The translations under genes were made by a program, and so were the position numbers. A stretch of DNA of 64,000 nt from an uncultured Pelagibacteraceae bacterium (GTDB taxonomy: Bacteria; Pseudomonadota; Alphaproteobacteria; Pelagibacterales; Pelagibacteraceae), in the NCBI GenBank assembly GCA_902516345.1, contig CABXYJ010000001.1:1-64000 (forward strand), in the 5' to 3' direction. Below, piece by piece: positions 9,915-19,839 of the stretch (position 1 is the first letter of the stretch; each line of letters opens with the position of its first letter). The notes beneath the pieces were generated by a model. That model did no database searches. It had not been told where the DNA came from and saw only the letters and a list, made by a program, of their open reading frames with translations.

Positions 9915-10958
9915 TCAAAATATTTTAGAAAAGTTTTTCTTAGTTCTATTTTTCCATTCTCCTGTATGGTAAGCATCACTTGCTATTAGTGGTAAAACGC
10001 TTGTCGCCTCAGCAAAGACCATCTGTTCTTTAATTGTATCAACTTTACCCCATGAGCTTGCTTCTTTAAGTGTTGAGCTACTACATGCTCCATCTCTTGT
10101 ATCAGCGACTGTTATTTGTATAGCATATTTATGCATACCCACATCTTCACCAAGAAGCTCTGCACAAATTACAGTATCCTGAACAAAGTTTTTAGGAACA
10201 CCGCCACCAATCATAAATAATCCTGATTCTTTAGACTTAATTTTTATTTCAGTTAATTCTCTAAATTCCCTGATAGAGTCTAACGTTATATGTTTATTAG
10301 GATTTCTTTCTTGATGCATTACTAATCCAAAACCTGCACTTGAGTCGGTAAATGCAGGACAGAATATTGGAACATTGTTGTCATATGCTGTTTCGATTAA
10401 AGAGCCTTTTTTTTTTGCATTTGATTTTAAGTATTTACCAATTTCTCCAATAAACTCTCTTGAAGTATAATTTTTTGGTTTCAAGTTATCAGCTATTTCA
10501 CCAATAGTTTTATCACATATTTGAAGCTCCTCCTCATCTATGTAAGTATCATAAATTCTATCTATGTAATTTTCTCTTAATTCGCTGTCATTTTGAAATT
10601 GTGATCCTTGGTAGTGTTTAAATCCAAGTGCCTCAAAAAAATCCATATCAATAATAGATGCTCCCGTTGCAACAATTGCATCCACCATGTTATATCTAAC
10701 CATATCTCGATAAATATGCATACACCCCGCAGCAGAAGTAGATCCAGCAAGTGTCAAAAATATTGTGCAATTTTTATCTATGAGCATTTCATTATATATT
10801 TTAGATGCATTAGCAATTTCTCTTGAAACAAAAGACATTTTTTTCATAGATGAGATAATTTTTCTTGAGTCAAAGGAAGTGATGTCTATATGTTCGACAG
10901 GATCCTTTAGGAAATCTTTTTTACTATTATGACCTAAAATTTTTTTATCTGACATCAA
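9915..10958 (-). CDS. Deoxyhypusine synthase-like protein (probable homospermidine-type aminobutyltransferase)
   Basis: This 347-residue protein belongs to the deoxyhypusine synthase (DHS) family. It keeps LTLAGSTSAAGC near the N-terminus, IVATGASIIDMD, and EASSWGK, whose Lys305 matches the catalytic lysine (329) of human DHS. Eukaryotic DHS transfers the aminobutyl group of spermidine to eIF5A, which bacteria lack. The overlapping ornithine decarboxylase gene upstream and the aguB and aguA genes downstream point to a small-molecule acceptor such as putrescine, giving homospermidine. The family is firm; the product is an inference from context and from what is known of bacterial DHS relatives. 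Confidence 0.82.
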   Translation of the reverse strand: MMSDKKILGHNSKKDFLKDPVEHIDITSFDSRKIISSMKKMSFVSREIANASKIYNEMLIDKNCTIFLTLAGSTSAAGCMHIYRDMVRYNMVDAIVATGASIIDMDFFEALGFKHYQGSQFQNDSELRENYIDRIYDTYIDEEELQICDKTIGEIADNLKPKNYTSREFIGEIGKYLKSNAKKKGSLIETAYDNNVPIFCPAFTDSSAGFGLVMHQERNPNKHITLDSIREFRELTEIKIKSKESGLFMIGGGVPKNFVQDTVICAELLGEDVGMHKYAIQITVADTRDGACSSSTLKEASSWGKVDTIKEQMVFAEATSVLPLIASDAYHTGEWKNRTKKNFSKIF

Positions 10959-12139
10959 GCAACCAAATTAGCTTTATTAATATTTTTATCATAAAGCGTC
11001 ATAATCGGGCTATCTTCAACTTCATAAATTTCATTTGAATAAAAACCGTTAAACTGTGTTCTGAATGTTAAACCATAAGCCCCTAGTTGTCCGAGCTCAA
11101 TATAATCATTTTCTTTTATATTGTTTGGCAGAAGAAAAGGACCTTTCATGTAATCCATACTATCACAAGTTGGGCCATAAAAATCAAACGCAGTAAGTTT
11201 TTTTGATATAATTTTGTTTGTATTATTCTTTATGAGTTTTGATGGAAAAACTATATTTGGTGTGCCCCCATCAAATAATGTACCGTAAGTTCCATCGTTG
11301 ATATAAAGTTTTTGTTTTTTTCTCAGGTCAACTCTAACTATTGTAGATCCGCTTTCAGCAACTAAAGCTCTACCTGGTTCACATATAATTTTAGGCATTT
11401 TTTTTAAATTTAAATTTTCTAAACCTTTAACAATTTCATCGAAATAGTTTTCAAGTGGTTGAGGTATCAGATCTGGATAAATTGTTGGAAATCCCCCACC
11501 TACATTTATGTAATCAGGAATGATTTTAGTTTTTTTTATTATATTTCCAATTTCATTAATGCCTTTAGTATAAGAAATAGGATGCATACACTGTGAACCA
11601 ACATGAAAACTAATACCGATTTTTTTTGAGTGCTGTTTTGCTAGTCTTAATAATCCAATTGCCTCAGAAGATAAAGCGCCAAATTTTTTTGACAAGTCTA
11701 TTTCAGCATGTTCATTAGAGACAGCTACTCTCACAAATAATTCGAGATCCTTTGCACTATTAGTACTTTCTATTATTTTAATTAATTCGTCTTTTGTATC
11801 TAAAGCGAATGTTTTAATTCCATAGTCAAAATAAGCTTCTCTGATACTTTCTTTGCTTTTTACTGTATGCATAAATAAACACTTTGCTATTGAGCTATAT
11901 TTTCTAACAATTTTTATTTCCTCTATAGATGCAACGTCAAATTGATCAATACCGCTTTTAACAAGCGTTTTTATAATATCTGGATGTGGATTTGTTTTGA
12001 CTGCAAATAAAGTTTTTCCTGGAAATTTGTTTTGAAAAAATTTTGATGCAGAAAGAATTGACTTCTTTCTTATACAATATACTGGTCTTGTAGGTTTCAG
12101 TTGATTTACTAATTCCTCAACTGACTTAAATTTTTGCAT
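10955..12139 (-). CDS. Ornithine decarboxylase (PLP fold III)
   Basis: This pyridoxal-phosphate enzyme makes putrescine from ornithine. With the start at 12139 it has 394 residues: the PLP lysine is Lys48 in FAVKTNPHP, EPGRALVAESG lies at 254-264, and Cys325 in YGPTCDSMD is the conserved active-site cysteine. A longer frame begins at 12205, but the start at 12139 is preceded by GGGAG seven bases upstream and begins at the conserved MQKFKSVEEL region, so the shorter form is preferred. It overlaps the DHS-like gene by four bases. Lysine or diamino acid side activity cannot be excluded. Confidence 0.88.
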   Translation of the reverse strand: MQKFKSVEELVNQLKPTRPVYCIRKKSILSASKFFQNKFPGKTLFAVKTNPHPDIIKTLVKSGIDQFDVASIEEIKIVRKYSSIAKCLFMHTVKSKESIREAYFDYGIKTFALDTKDELIKIIESTNSAKDLELFVRVAVSNEHAEIDLSKKFGALSSEAIGLLRLAKQHSKKIGISFHVGSQCMHPISYTKGINEIGNIIKKTKIIPDYINVGGGFPTIYPDLIPQPLENYFDEIVKGLENLNLKKMPKIICEPGRALVAESGSTIVRVDLRKKQKLYINDGTYGTLFDGGTPNIVFPSKLIKNNTNKIISKKLTAFDFYGPTCDSMDYMKGPFLLPNNIKENDYIELGQLGAYGLTFRTQFNGFYSNEIYEVEDSPIMTLYDKNINKANLVA

Positions 12140-12209
12140 TTTTAATGCTCCCAAAAAAAAATTTAACAAAAAAAGTCTTTTATAAAAAAACTTTAGTATT
12201 TGCACCGTT

Positions 12210-12255
12210 AATTCAATAGTTATTCAATGTAAAGCAAATAATCACCTATTGAATT
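12210..12255. repeat. Inverted repeat in divergent odc/regA control region
   Basis: AATTCAATAG at 12210-12219 is matched by its perfect 10-base complement CTATTGAATT at 12246-12255. A third, direct copy of the core ATTCAAT lies at 12222-12228. The repeat sits between the diverging ornithine decarboxylase and RegA-type genes and could be an operator. No regulator is assigned. In so A+T-rich a sequence chance occurrence is possible. Confidence 0.4.
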
Positions 12256-12282
12256 GTGGAAAAAAATATCCATATTAAGCAT

Positions 12283-12846
12283 ATGAAAAATGAAGGAACG
12301 CTTCAAAATTTAGCTGATTTCGACAATAAATCACTATTAATTGTCGATGACGATAATCCCTTTAGGGAAAGATTAGCAAGAGCTATGGAAAAGAAAGGGT
12401 TTGAAGTTATTCAAGCTGAAGGTGTAAAAAAAGGAATCGATACAGTAAGAGCTAAAAAACCTGGTTTTGCAGTAGTTGATCTAAGACTAGGTGATGGAAA
12501 TGGCTTAGAGGTGGTAAAAGAAATTCAAAACTCCAATTCCTCAAGCAGAATAATTATGCTTACAGGTTATGGAAATATTCCAACAGCAGTTGCGGCTATA
12601 AAAGAGGGGGCTATTGACTATCTTGCGAAGCCAGCTGATGCTGAAGATGTTGAAAAAGCTCTTTTAGCTGATCCCTCTAAAAAAGCTGCTCCACCAGAAA
12701 ATCCTATGTCTGCAGACCGAGTAAAATGGGAACATATTCACAGAGTATTTGAACTTTGTAATAGAAATGTATCAGAAACAGCTAGAAGGCTGAAGATGCA
12801 TAGAAGAACCCTTCAAAGAATTTTATCCAAAAGATCTCCTAAATAA
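12283..12846 (+). CDS. regA: Response regulator, RegA/ActR/PrrA family
   Basis: This 187-residue redox-type response regulator has an N-terminal receiver domain with acidic pocket VDDD at 21-24, phosphoacceptor Asp66 in VVDLRLGDGNGLEV and Lys116 in YLAKP. A proline-rich linker (AAPPENP) leads to a Fis-like helix-turn-helix at about 158-185, NVSETARRLKMHRRTLQRIL. This layout is diagnostic of RegA/ActR, which in alphaproteobacteria controls respiration, carbon and nitrogen genes in response to redox state. A GTG at 12256 would add nine residues; the ATG is preferred because the extension is not conserved-looking. The partner kinase RegB is not in the window. Confidence 0.9.
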   Translation: MKNEGTLQNLADFDNKSLLIVDDDNPFRERLARAMEKKGFEVIQAEGVKKGIDTVRAKKPGFAVVDLRLGDGNGLEVVKEIQNSNSSSRIIMLTGYGNIPTAVAAIKEGAIDYLAKPADAEDVEKALLADPSKKAAPPENPMSADRVKWEHIHRVFELCNRNVSETARRLKMHRRTLQRILSKRSPK

Positions 12847-13390
12847 ACTTTCTAATATTCAATATTTTTTTAGCTAAAAGAGTTAGAATCGAAATCTTAA
12901 AAATCTCAGCAAGTAAAAAAGGCGCAACACCTAATTCAATGATGGGTTTATCCCAACCTATAATTGTTCCTAGCCATAAAATACCAAGAATATATATAGT
13001 TGAAACAGAAAAAATTAATTTTAGAAAAATTATTAAATAGTTATCCTTGACTTTAACTAAAGAAGCTAGAAAGCAAGCTAAAATAAATCCTATCAAGTAC
13101 CCCATGGTTGGACCTGTAAAATAAACTATTCCAATACCTCTTTCAGGTGAATTTGAGAAAACGGGTAAACCAATTATTCCTTCAAACAAATATAGGCATA
13201 CAGCAAGCAAGCCAATTTTATAACCTAAAGATATTCCCAAAAATAAGACCATAAAAGTTTGCATCGTCATTGGCACAGGATAAAAAGGTATCTTTATTTT
13301 AGCGGAAATTGTCAAAGCAATTGAGCTCAAAAAAATAATTAATATATATTTTATGATTTTAGATTGTGTATTTTGCTTTATAACTTCCAT
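12839..13390 (-). CDS. bioY: Biotin transporter substrate-binding subunit BioY
   Basis: This 183-residue membrane protein is the S component of an ECF-type biotin transporter, or acts alone as in some alphaproteobacteria. It has about six helices, with IKIPFYPVPMTMQTF and LYLFEGIIGLPVF typical of BioY. No bioM or bioN is adjacent, so solitary function or a shared energising module is likely. I looked for a BioR-type operator upstream and saw none. It converges with the RegA-type gene with eight bases of overlap. Confidence 0.92.
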   Translation of the reverse strand: MEVIKQNTQSKIIKYILIIFLSSIALTISAKIKIPFYPVPMTMQTFMVLFLGISLGYKIGLLAVCLYLFEGIIGLPVFSNSPERGIGIVYFTGPTMGYLIGFILACFLASLVKVKDNYLIIFLKLIFSVSTIYILGILWLGTIIGWDKPIIELGVAPFLLAEIFKISILTLLAKKILNIRKFI

Positions 13391-13436
13391 AAAAAATAAT
13401 ACTCTTATTTTGATTGATAATCTATATTAAATTGAA

Positions 13437-16208
13437 ATGACGAAAATTCAAAAAACAGATCACTTTTATCTTATTGATGGCTCTGGTTACATTTTTAGAG
13501 CTTATTATGCTTTGCCACCTCTAACACGAAAAAGTGATGGATTACCAACAGGTGCAGTCAATGGTTTTTGCAATATGCTTTTTAAACTTCTTGAAGATTC
13601 AAAATCTGACCAAAATTTACATAAACCTTCACATTTTGCCGTAATTTTTGACTCAGCTAGAAAAACATTTAGAAATGACATCTACAAAGATTATAAAGCA
13701 AATAGATCAGAAGCACCTGATGATTTAGCACCACAATTTGAATATATAAGAAAATCTGTTCTAGCTTTTAACCTTCCAAGTGTAGAATTGATTAATTATG
13801 AAGCTGATGATTTGATAGCAACATATGTAGATCAAATACTTAGTGCCGGTGCAAAAGTAACGATAGTTTCCTCAGATAAGGATTTGATGCAATTATTCAA
13901 AAAAAATGTTCGAATTTTTGATCCAATGAAAAATAAATTTATCAATGATGAGGACATTAAAAATAAATTTGGTGTTGTCTCAAATAAGGTAATTGATGTT
14001 CAATCTTTAGCTGGAGATAGTAGTGATAATGTGCCTGGAGTACCTGGTATTGGTGTAAAAACAGCTGCAGAGTTAATAAATAAGTATGGCACTTTAGAAA
14101 AGCTTTTAGAGTCTGCGCATGAGATTAAGCAGAATAAAAGAAGAGAAACACTTATTGAAAATAAAGATAAAGCTATAATTAGTAAAAAACTTGTATCCCT
14201 AAAACTTGATGCCCCAGTTGATAAAGAACTCAAAGATTTCAAATTAAAAGATATTGATAAAGACAAACTTTATAAATTTCTAAGGGAAATGGAGTTTAAC
14301 AGACTATTAAGCTCAGCTATTTCTGTGTACGGAGAACCAAATCTCGATAGTATTAAAGTTATCACTCCAACAAAAAAAATTGAACCAATAAACAAAAATC
14401 AATATCATCTTATAAGTGATCCAAAAGAAATTGATGATTGGATTAAAGATGCTGAGAATATAGGCGAAGTCGCAGTTGATACTGAGACAAGCTCCCTAGA
14501 CCCCCATCAAGCAGATTTAATTGGAATATCTTTATGCTCAAAAATTGGAAAAGCTTGTTATATCCCATTAGCTCATAAATCAAAAAAAAATATTGATAAG
14601 AATATAGTTTTAAAAAAATTAAAAACACTCTTAGAGGATCCAAGTATTAAAAAGATAGGGCAGAATATAAAGTTTGATTTTATTGTTTTATACAAACATG
14701 GCATCTCCATTCAATCTATGGAAGATACAATGTTAATGTCATATGTTTTAGATGCTGGAAAAAATAGACATAACATGGATACATTATCAGAGATCCATTT
14801 AGGACATAAAACGATTTCTTTCAAAGACATGGTTGGAACTGGAAAAAAACAGATTAATTTTAGTGAAGTTGATGTTGGGAAAGCAAAAGACTATGCTGCA
14901 GAGGATGCTGACATAACATTAAGGCTGTACAAAAAATTTTATCAAAGTCTAAAAGAAGAAAAAATGATTAATATCTATGAAGTTTTTGAAAAACCAATGA
15001 TAAAAATATTAGCCTTCATGGAAATTGAGGGAATAAAAATTGATAATAACTTTTTGAAAATTTTATCAAACAAATTTCATAAAAAGATTGAACGAATTCA
15101 AAATGAGGTATTTAAGTTGTCAAAAAAAAAATTCAATATTGCATCTCCAAAACAATTAGGTGAGATTATATATAATGATCTAAAAATTGCTGGACTAAAA
15201 AAGACAAAAAAAGGGAGTTTTGCTACAAGCGCCTCCGTTTTAGAGGACTTAGCATTTAAAGGTAATAAATTCCCACAGCTTGTTCTAGATTGGCGACAAG
15301 TGTCAAAATTGAAGAATACATATTCAGATTCTTTACCTGAACACATCAATCCTAAAACTAAAAGAGTTCACACATCTTTCCTGTTAGCAGCCACCACTAC
15401 AGGTAGATTGGCATCAAGTGATCCAAACTTACAAAATATTCCTATTAAGTCTGATGATGGAAAAGATATTAGAAAAGCTTTTATTGCTAAAAAGGATCAT
15501 GTTTTAATTTCTGCAGATTATAATCAGATAGAAATGAGAATTTTAGCTGATTTAGCTAATGTCAAAGAGTTAAAAAAAGCTTTCAAAAATGACATAGATA
15601 TCCATTCTTTAACTGCAAGCCAAATATTTAATACTGACATTAAAAAAATCAATCAAGATCAGAGAAGAAAAGCCAAAGCTATAAATTTTGGTATAATTTA
15701 TGGTATTTCCCAGTATGGATTGGCAAAACAAATCAATGTCTCAAATCATGAGGCTGAAGAGTTTTTAAACTCTTACTTCTATAAGTTCCCAGAAATAAAA
15801 GTTTATATGAACAAGACAATTAAATTTTGTAGAAAAAATGGTTTCGTAAATAATATTTTTGGAAGAAGATCGCATTTTTTAAATATAAATGACAAAAATT
15901 ATAATGTGAGAAATTTTCAAGAACGAGCAGCAATAAATGCTCCAATTCAAGGATCTGCTTCCGAAATTATGAGATTAGCGATGGTAAGACTAAAGCAGAA
16001 TTTAGATTTAAAAAAAAATAATGAAACAAAAATGATACTTCAAATTCATGATGAATTAATTTTTGAAACCCCAAAAAACGATGCTAAGAGAATCAGTAAA
16101 ATAATTTCTACAGAAATGGCAAGTGTAAGAAATAGTGATCAGCACTCATTTTCAATACCTTTAACAGTAGATATAAATATTGGCGTTAACTGGGGAGATC
16201 TTAAGTAA
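13437..16208 (+). CDS. polA: DNA polymerase I
   Basis: This repair and Okazaki-fragment-processing polymerase has 923 residues in three domains. The N-terminal 5' nuclease occupies about 1-300 (YEADDLIATY, SSDKDLMQL, GDSSDNVPGVPGIG). The 3'-5' exonuclease follows with VDTETSSLDPHQADLIG, NIKFDFIVL and YAAEDADITLRLY, so the metal-binding acids look intact and proofreading is expected. The polymerase domain carries motif A SADYNQIEMRILA, motif B RRKAKAINFGIIYGIS and motif C QIHDELIFE. It stands alone between bioY and chvI. Confidence 0.98.
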   Translation: MTKIQKTDHFYLIDGSGYIFRAYYALPPLTRKSDGLPTGAVNGFCNMLFKLLEDSKSDQNLHKPSHFAVIFDSARKTFRNDIYKDYKANRSEAPDDLAPQFEYIRKSVLAFNLPSVELINYEADDLIATYVDQILSAGAKVTIVSSDKDLMQLFKKNVRIFDPMKNKFINDEDIKNKFGVVSNKVIDVQSLAGDSSDNVPGVPGIGVKTAAELINKYGTLEKLLESAHEIKQNKRRETLIENKDKAIISKKLVSLKLDAPVDKELKDFKLKDIDKDKLYKFLREMEFNRLLSSAISVYGEPNLDSIKVITPTKKIEPINKNQYHLISDPKEIDDWIKDAENIGEVAVDTETSSLDPHQADLIGISLCSKIGKACYIPLAHKSKKNIDKNIVLKKLKTLLEDPSIKKIGQNIKFDFIVLYKHGISIQSMEDTMLMSYVLDAGKNRHNMDTLSEIHLGHKTISFKDMVGTGKKQINFSEVDVGKAKDYAAEDADITLRLYKKFYQSLKEEKMINIYEVFEKPMIKILAFMEIEGIKIDNNFLKILSNKFHKKIERIQNEVFKLSKKKFNIASPKQLGEIIYNDLKIAGLKKTKKGSFATSASVLEDLAFKGNKFPQLVLDWRQVSKLKNTYSDSLPEHINPKTKRVHTSFLLAATTTGRLASSDPNLQNIPIKSDDGKDIRKAFIAKKDHVLISADYNQIEMRILADLANVKELKKAFKNDIDIHSLTASQIFNTDIKKINQDQRRKAKAINFGIIYGISQYGLAKQINVSNHEAEEFLNSYFYKFPEIKVYMNKTIKFCRKNGFVNNIFGRRSHFLNINDKNYNVRNFQERAAINAPIQGSASEIMRLAMVRLKQNLDLKKNNETKMILQIHDELIFETPKNDAKRISKIISTEMASVRNSDQHSFSIPLTVDINIGVNWGDLK

Positions 16209-16258
16209 TTAAAATTGATTGCCCAATTTCGAACAATTTAGTATTTTTACTATAAACT

Positions 16259-16966
16259 ATGCACAAACAAACAATTGCATTGATAGATGATGATAGAAAC
16301 ATTCTTACTAGTTTAAGTATTGCTTTAGAGAAAGAAGGTTTTAAAGTTCAAACTTATATTGATGGTGAGAGTGCTTTAATAGGTTTAACTAGAACTCCAC
16401 CAGATTTAGCAATAATTGATATAAAAATGCCAAAAATGGACGGTGAAGAATTATTAAAAAAACTTAGAAAAAAAACATCACTACCTGTGATATTTTTAAC
16501 CTCAAAAGATGAAGAAATTGATGAATTACTTGGTCTTAAACTCGGTGCGGACGATTTTGTAAAAAAGTCTGGCGGTTTTTCCATTAAAGTTTTAATTGAA
16601 AGGATAAGGGTTCAACTTAGAAAAAAAGATTCAAAAGAAATATATGAGGAGAATAAAAGTATAATTACACATGGAAAGTTGAAATTAGATCCCTCCCAAC
16701 TAGAATGTGAGTGGGATGGGAAACAATTACCTGAGAAATTAACAACTACAGAATTTTTATTAGTAAAAGAATTAGCTAAAAGACCAGGTATAATTAAGGA
16801 AAGAGCGCAGTTAATGGATATTGCTTATAGAGAGGATACTGACATAGAGGACAGAACTATTGATAGTCATGTTAAAAGAATTAGAAAAAAATTTAAAAAA
16901 GTTGATCCAGAATTTTCAGCTATAGAGACTAGATATGGTAGTGGGTATAGATGGAATGTTAGTTAA
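16259..16966 (+). CDS. chvI: Response regulator ChvI (OmpR family)
   Basis: This 235-residue DNA-binding response regulator has a receiver domain with the acidic pocket DDD at 10-12, phosphoacceptor Asp54 in [14 protein letters not shown] and the conserved Lys in DFVKKSGG. The C-terminal winged-helix domain contains [17 protein letters not shown] and [15 protein letters not shown]. Placement directly before the matching kinase, with the stop and start codons sharing one base (TAATG), identifies the ChvG-ChvI pair. In alphaproteobacteria this system senses acid or envelope stress. Confidence 0.92.
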   Translation: MHKQTIALIDDDRNILTSLSIALEKEGFKVQTYIDGESALIGLTRTPPDLAIIDIKMPKMDGEELLKKLRKKTSLPVIFLTSKDEEIDELLGLKLGADDFVKKSGGFSIKVLIERIRVQLRKKDSKEIYEENKSIITHGKLKLDPSQLECEWDGKQLPEKLTTTEFLLVKELAKRPGIIKERAQLMDIAYREDTDIEDRTIDSHVKRIRKKFKKVDPEFSAIETRYGSGYRWNVS

Positions 16967-18507
16967 TGTTTAGTGATCTTCTTAAAAGTTTGTCAATTTT
17001 AAAAAAATTTTTATTTATAAATTTTATTTTTTTCACGATAATTGGTTTACTTACATTTTTATATTTAAAAAATGTACAACCAAATTTGATAAAAAAAAAA
17101 TCATCAAATCATATTGAGGTTATAAATAATACGATCGACAATCTCACAAGACTAAAAGTTAAATTTATAGAGGAGGATATTAGAAGTTTCCTTTTTTCAA
17201 CAAGATTTCTCTTTCAAAATTTAGATAGGGTAATATTTTTCGATAATAATTTAAATTTGGTTGGGGATACTGATACATTGGACTTAGATCCAAGATCCTT
17301 CACAACAAGATTGGATATTATCGAATTTGAAATATTAAGTGAAAAAAAAACAAAAGAGATTATAGAAAAAAAAAATATAGATATTGGCGAAAATAATACA
17401 TTTTCTTTAAAGGATATTTTATCTGAGTATGCTAAATCAAAAAACTTTGGTATTCCTTTTACCTTTACTCAAGAAGAATTTAATAAATTCAAATTAACAA
17501 CAATCAAGAATGTCATGCTTGAAGGTAAGAATATTGGGTATTTGGCAATCTCTGAGAATGCAAATGATATTAAAGCTGCTATAGACGAGAGAAAAACTTT
17601 CATACTAAGGACAGCAATAGCTGTTGGAATAGTTATTTTGATTTTTTCATTCGTTTTAAATAGGTATTTTCTTAAACCAATTAAAAATTTAGTAAGTTAT
17701 ACAAAAACTATTAAAGATAAAGATAATAAAATTACTAATATTGAGGGACTCAAACTGAGAAACGATGAGCTAGGCCTACTATCAAATTCACTGGACGATA
17801 TGACACTAGAGTTACAGAAAAGAATTTCAAATGCTGAAAATTTTTCAACAGATCTTGTTCATGAGATAAGAAACCCATTGGCATCTTTAAAAAGTGCATC
17901 AGAAATATTACATGATACAAAAGATTTTGAACAAAGATCTAAGTTAACAGATATTATGAGTCACGACGTACAAAGAATAGAAAGATTAATTACAGATTAT
18001 TCTCAAATGCTGAAGGATGAGGTGGCATTGAGTAAAGAAAAAATTAAAAGATTAGACATTGAACCGATTATAAAATCAGTTGTTGATGACTATAACAATA
18101 TCTATAAATTAAAAAGAGGTATTCAGATACATTATGAAAATGATGGAAAAAATAATTATTTTGTAAATGGTATTGAAAATAGAATTGAGCAAATAATTGC
18201 TAACTTATTGGATAATGCTATTTCATTTAGTAAAAAAAATAGAGACGTTATTGTCAAAATTTCTAAATTAAATGATGATAAAGTTGCAATTAATATCTTA
18301 GATGAAGGTTTGGGTTTTAAAGAAAAAGATACAGAAAAGATATTTAGAAGATTCTATAGCAATAGACCTGATAAATTTGGAGAACATTCGGGTCTTGGAT
18401 TAAACATAGTTAAAAATTTGGTTGATTTGCATAATGCCACAATAAAAGCATCGAATAGAACTGACAAAAATGGAGCGATGATGGAAATAGTATTTCCTAA
18501 AGTTTAA
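16966..18507 (+). CDS. chvG: Sensor histidine kinase ChvG
   Basis: This 513-residue inner-membrane kinase has transmembrane helices at about 15-35 and 212-232 flanking a periplasmic sensor region of about 175 residues. A HAMP-like linker follows, then the dimerisation domain with His299 in LVHEIRNPLASLKSA and the ATPase domain with NLLDNAISFS (N box), DEGLGFKE (G1) and GLGLNIVKNL. In other alphaproteobacteria the periplasmic protein ExoR inhibits ChvG; no exoR is seen here. The following gene is ahcY, 45 bases on. Confidence 0.92.
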   Translation: MFSDLLKSLSILKKFLFINFIFFTIIGLLTFLYLKNVQPNLIKKKSSNHIEVINNTIDNLTRLKVKFIEEDIRSFLFSTRFLFQNLDRVIFFDNNLNLVGDTDTLDLDPRSFTTRLDIIEFEILSEKKTKEIIEKKNIDIGENNTFSLKDILSEYAKSKNFGIPFTFTQEEFNKFKLTTIKNVMLEGKNIGYLAISENANDIKAAIDERKTFILRTAIAVGIVILIFSFVLNRYFLKPIKNLVSYTKTIKDKDNKITNIEGLKLRNDELGLLSNSLDDMTLELQKRISNAENFSTDLVHEIRNPLASLKSASEILHDTKDFEQRSKLTDIMSHDVQRIERLITDYSQMLKDEVALSKEKIKRLDIEPIIKSVVDDYNNIYKLKRGIQIHYENDGKNNYFVNGIENRIEQIIANLLDNAISFSKKNRDVIVKISKLNDDKVAINILDEGLGFKEKDTEKIFRRFYSNRPDKFGEHSGLGLNIVKNLVDLHNATIKASNRTDKNGAMMEIVFPKV

Positions 18508-18552
18508 AGTGATCTATTGATTAATTAATTCTTATTTGTTAGAAAGCCTCCC

Positions 18553-19839
18553 ATGGAAGATTTTAAAGTAAAAGATTTATCCCAGGCAGATTTTGGTAGA
18601 AAAGAAATTTCAATAGCCGAAAGTGAAATGCCAGGTTTAATGGCCTTGAGAGAAGAATATTCTGGAAAACAACCTTTAAAGGGGGCTAGGATTGTAGGTT
18701 GTCTTCATATGACAATACAAACAGCTGTGCTAATTGAAACGTTAGTTCACCTAGGTGCGGAGGTAAGGTGGTCTTCTTGCAATATTTTTTCAACTCAAGA
18801 TCATGCTGCAGCAGCAATAGCAAAAGCTGGAATACCAGTATATGCATGGAAAGGTGAAACAGAAGATGAATATTGGTGGTGTGTAAAACAAACAGTAGAA
18901 GGTAAAAAAGATTGGAAACCCAACATGATTTTAGATGACGGAGGTGACCTTACAGCTTTAATGCATAAAGACTACAAAGATTTAATGAAAGATGTTAAAG
19001 GTTTGTCTGAAGAAACAACAACAGGTGTTTTAGCATTAAAAAAAATGGAAAAAGAGAAAAATCTTTTAGTCCCTGCAATAAATGTAAATGACTCGGTAAC
19101 AAAATCTAAATTTGATAATTTATATGGTTGTAGAGAAAGCTTAGTTGATGGAATAAAAAGAGCAACAGATGTAATGATGTCTGGAAAAGTAGCTATAGTA
19201 GCTGGCTTTGGAGATGTGGGTAAAGGAAGTGCAGCTTCTTTAAGACAATCTGGCGCAAGAGTAATGATAACTGAAACAGATCCAATTTGCGCATTACAGG
19301 CGGCAATGGAAGGTTATGAGGTGGTAACTATGGACGATATGATTAGCCAAGCAGACATTGTTGTCACTGCTACTGGAAATAAGGATATTGTAACAGCTGA
19401 TCACATGCGAGAAATGAAAGATAGGGCCATCTTATGTAATATTGGGCATTTCGATAATGAGATCCAAGTAGAAGCGCTTAAAAATTATAAGTGGGATGAA
19501 ATTAAACCCCAAGTTCATGAAATTACGTTACCAAGTAAAAAAAGAATAATATTATTAGCCGAAGGAAGGTTAGTTAACCTAGGTTGTGCGACTGGTCATC
19601 CAAGTTTTGTAATGAGTGCGTCATTTACTAACCAGGTTATTGCTCAGATAGAATTGTGGAATAATCATAAAAATTATGAAAAAAAAGTTTATGTGCTTCC
19701 GAAACATTTAGACGAAAAAGTTGCAATATTACACCTTAAGAAAGTAGGTGCTAAATTAACTAAGCTATCTAAAGATCAAGCAGACTATATTAGTGTAAAA
19801 GTAGAAGGTCCTTATAAGCCAGATGCATATCGCTACTAA
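18553..19839 (+). CDS. ahcY: S-adenosylhomocysteine hydrolase
   Basis: This NAD-dependent enzyme splits S-adenosylhomocysteine into adenosine and homocysteine and so keeps methylation reactions running. The 428 residues include [47 protein letters not shown] and the NAD site [12 protein letters not shown], and end with the conserved KPDAYRY. The 45-base leader is too short for a SAM- or SAH-sensing riboswitch and none is seen. The end overlaps tsaE by 17 bases. Confidence 0.97.
   Translation: MEDFKVKDLSQADFGRKEISIAESEMPGLMALREEYSGKQPLKGARIVGCLHMTIQTAVLIETLVHLGAEVRWSSCNIFSTQDHAAAAIAKAGIPVYAWKGETEDEYWWCVKQTVEGKKDWKPNMILDDGGDLTALMHKDYKDLMKDVKGLSEETTTGVLALKKMEKEKNLLVPAINVNDSVTKSKFDNLYGCRESLVDGIKRATDVMMSGKVAIVAGFGDVGKGSAASLRQSGARVMITETDPICALQAAMEGYEVVTMDDMISQADIVVTATGNKDIVTADHMREMKDRAILCNIGHFDNEIQVEALKNYKWDEIKPQVHEITLPSKKRIILLAEGRLVNLGCATGHPSFVMSASFTNQVIAQIELWNNHKNYEKKVYVLPKHLDEKVAILHLKKVGAKLTKLSKDQADYISVKVEGPYKPDAYRY

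Noticed and set aside
12140-12205. N-terminal extension of ornithine decarboxylase
   Set aside because: The extra 22 residues look hydrophobic and unconserved, and the ribosome site supports the start at 12139.
13391-13436. BioR operator before bioY
   Set aside because: No TTATMTATAA-like site can be found.
18508-18552. Possible SAM or SAH riboswitch before ahcY
   Set aside because: Only 45 bases are available and no conserved SAM/SAH riboswitch sequence is present.
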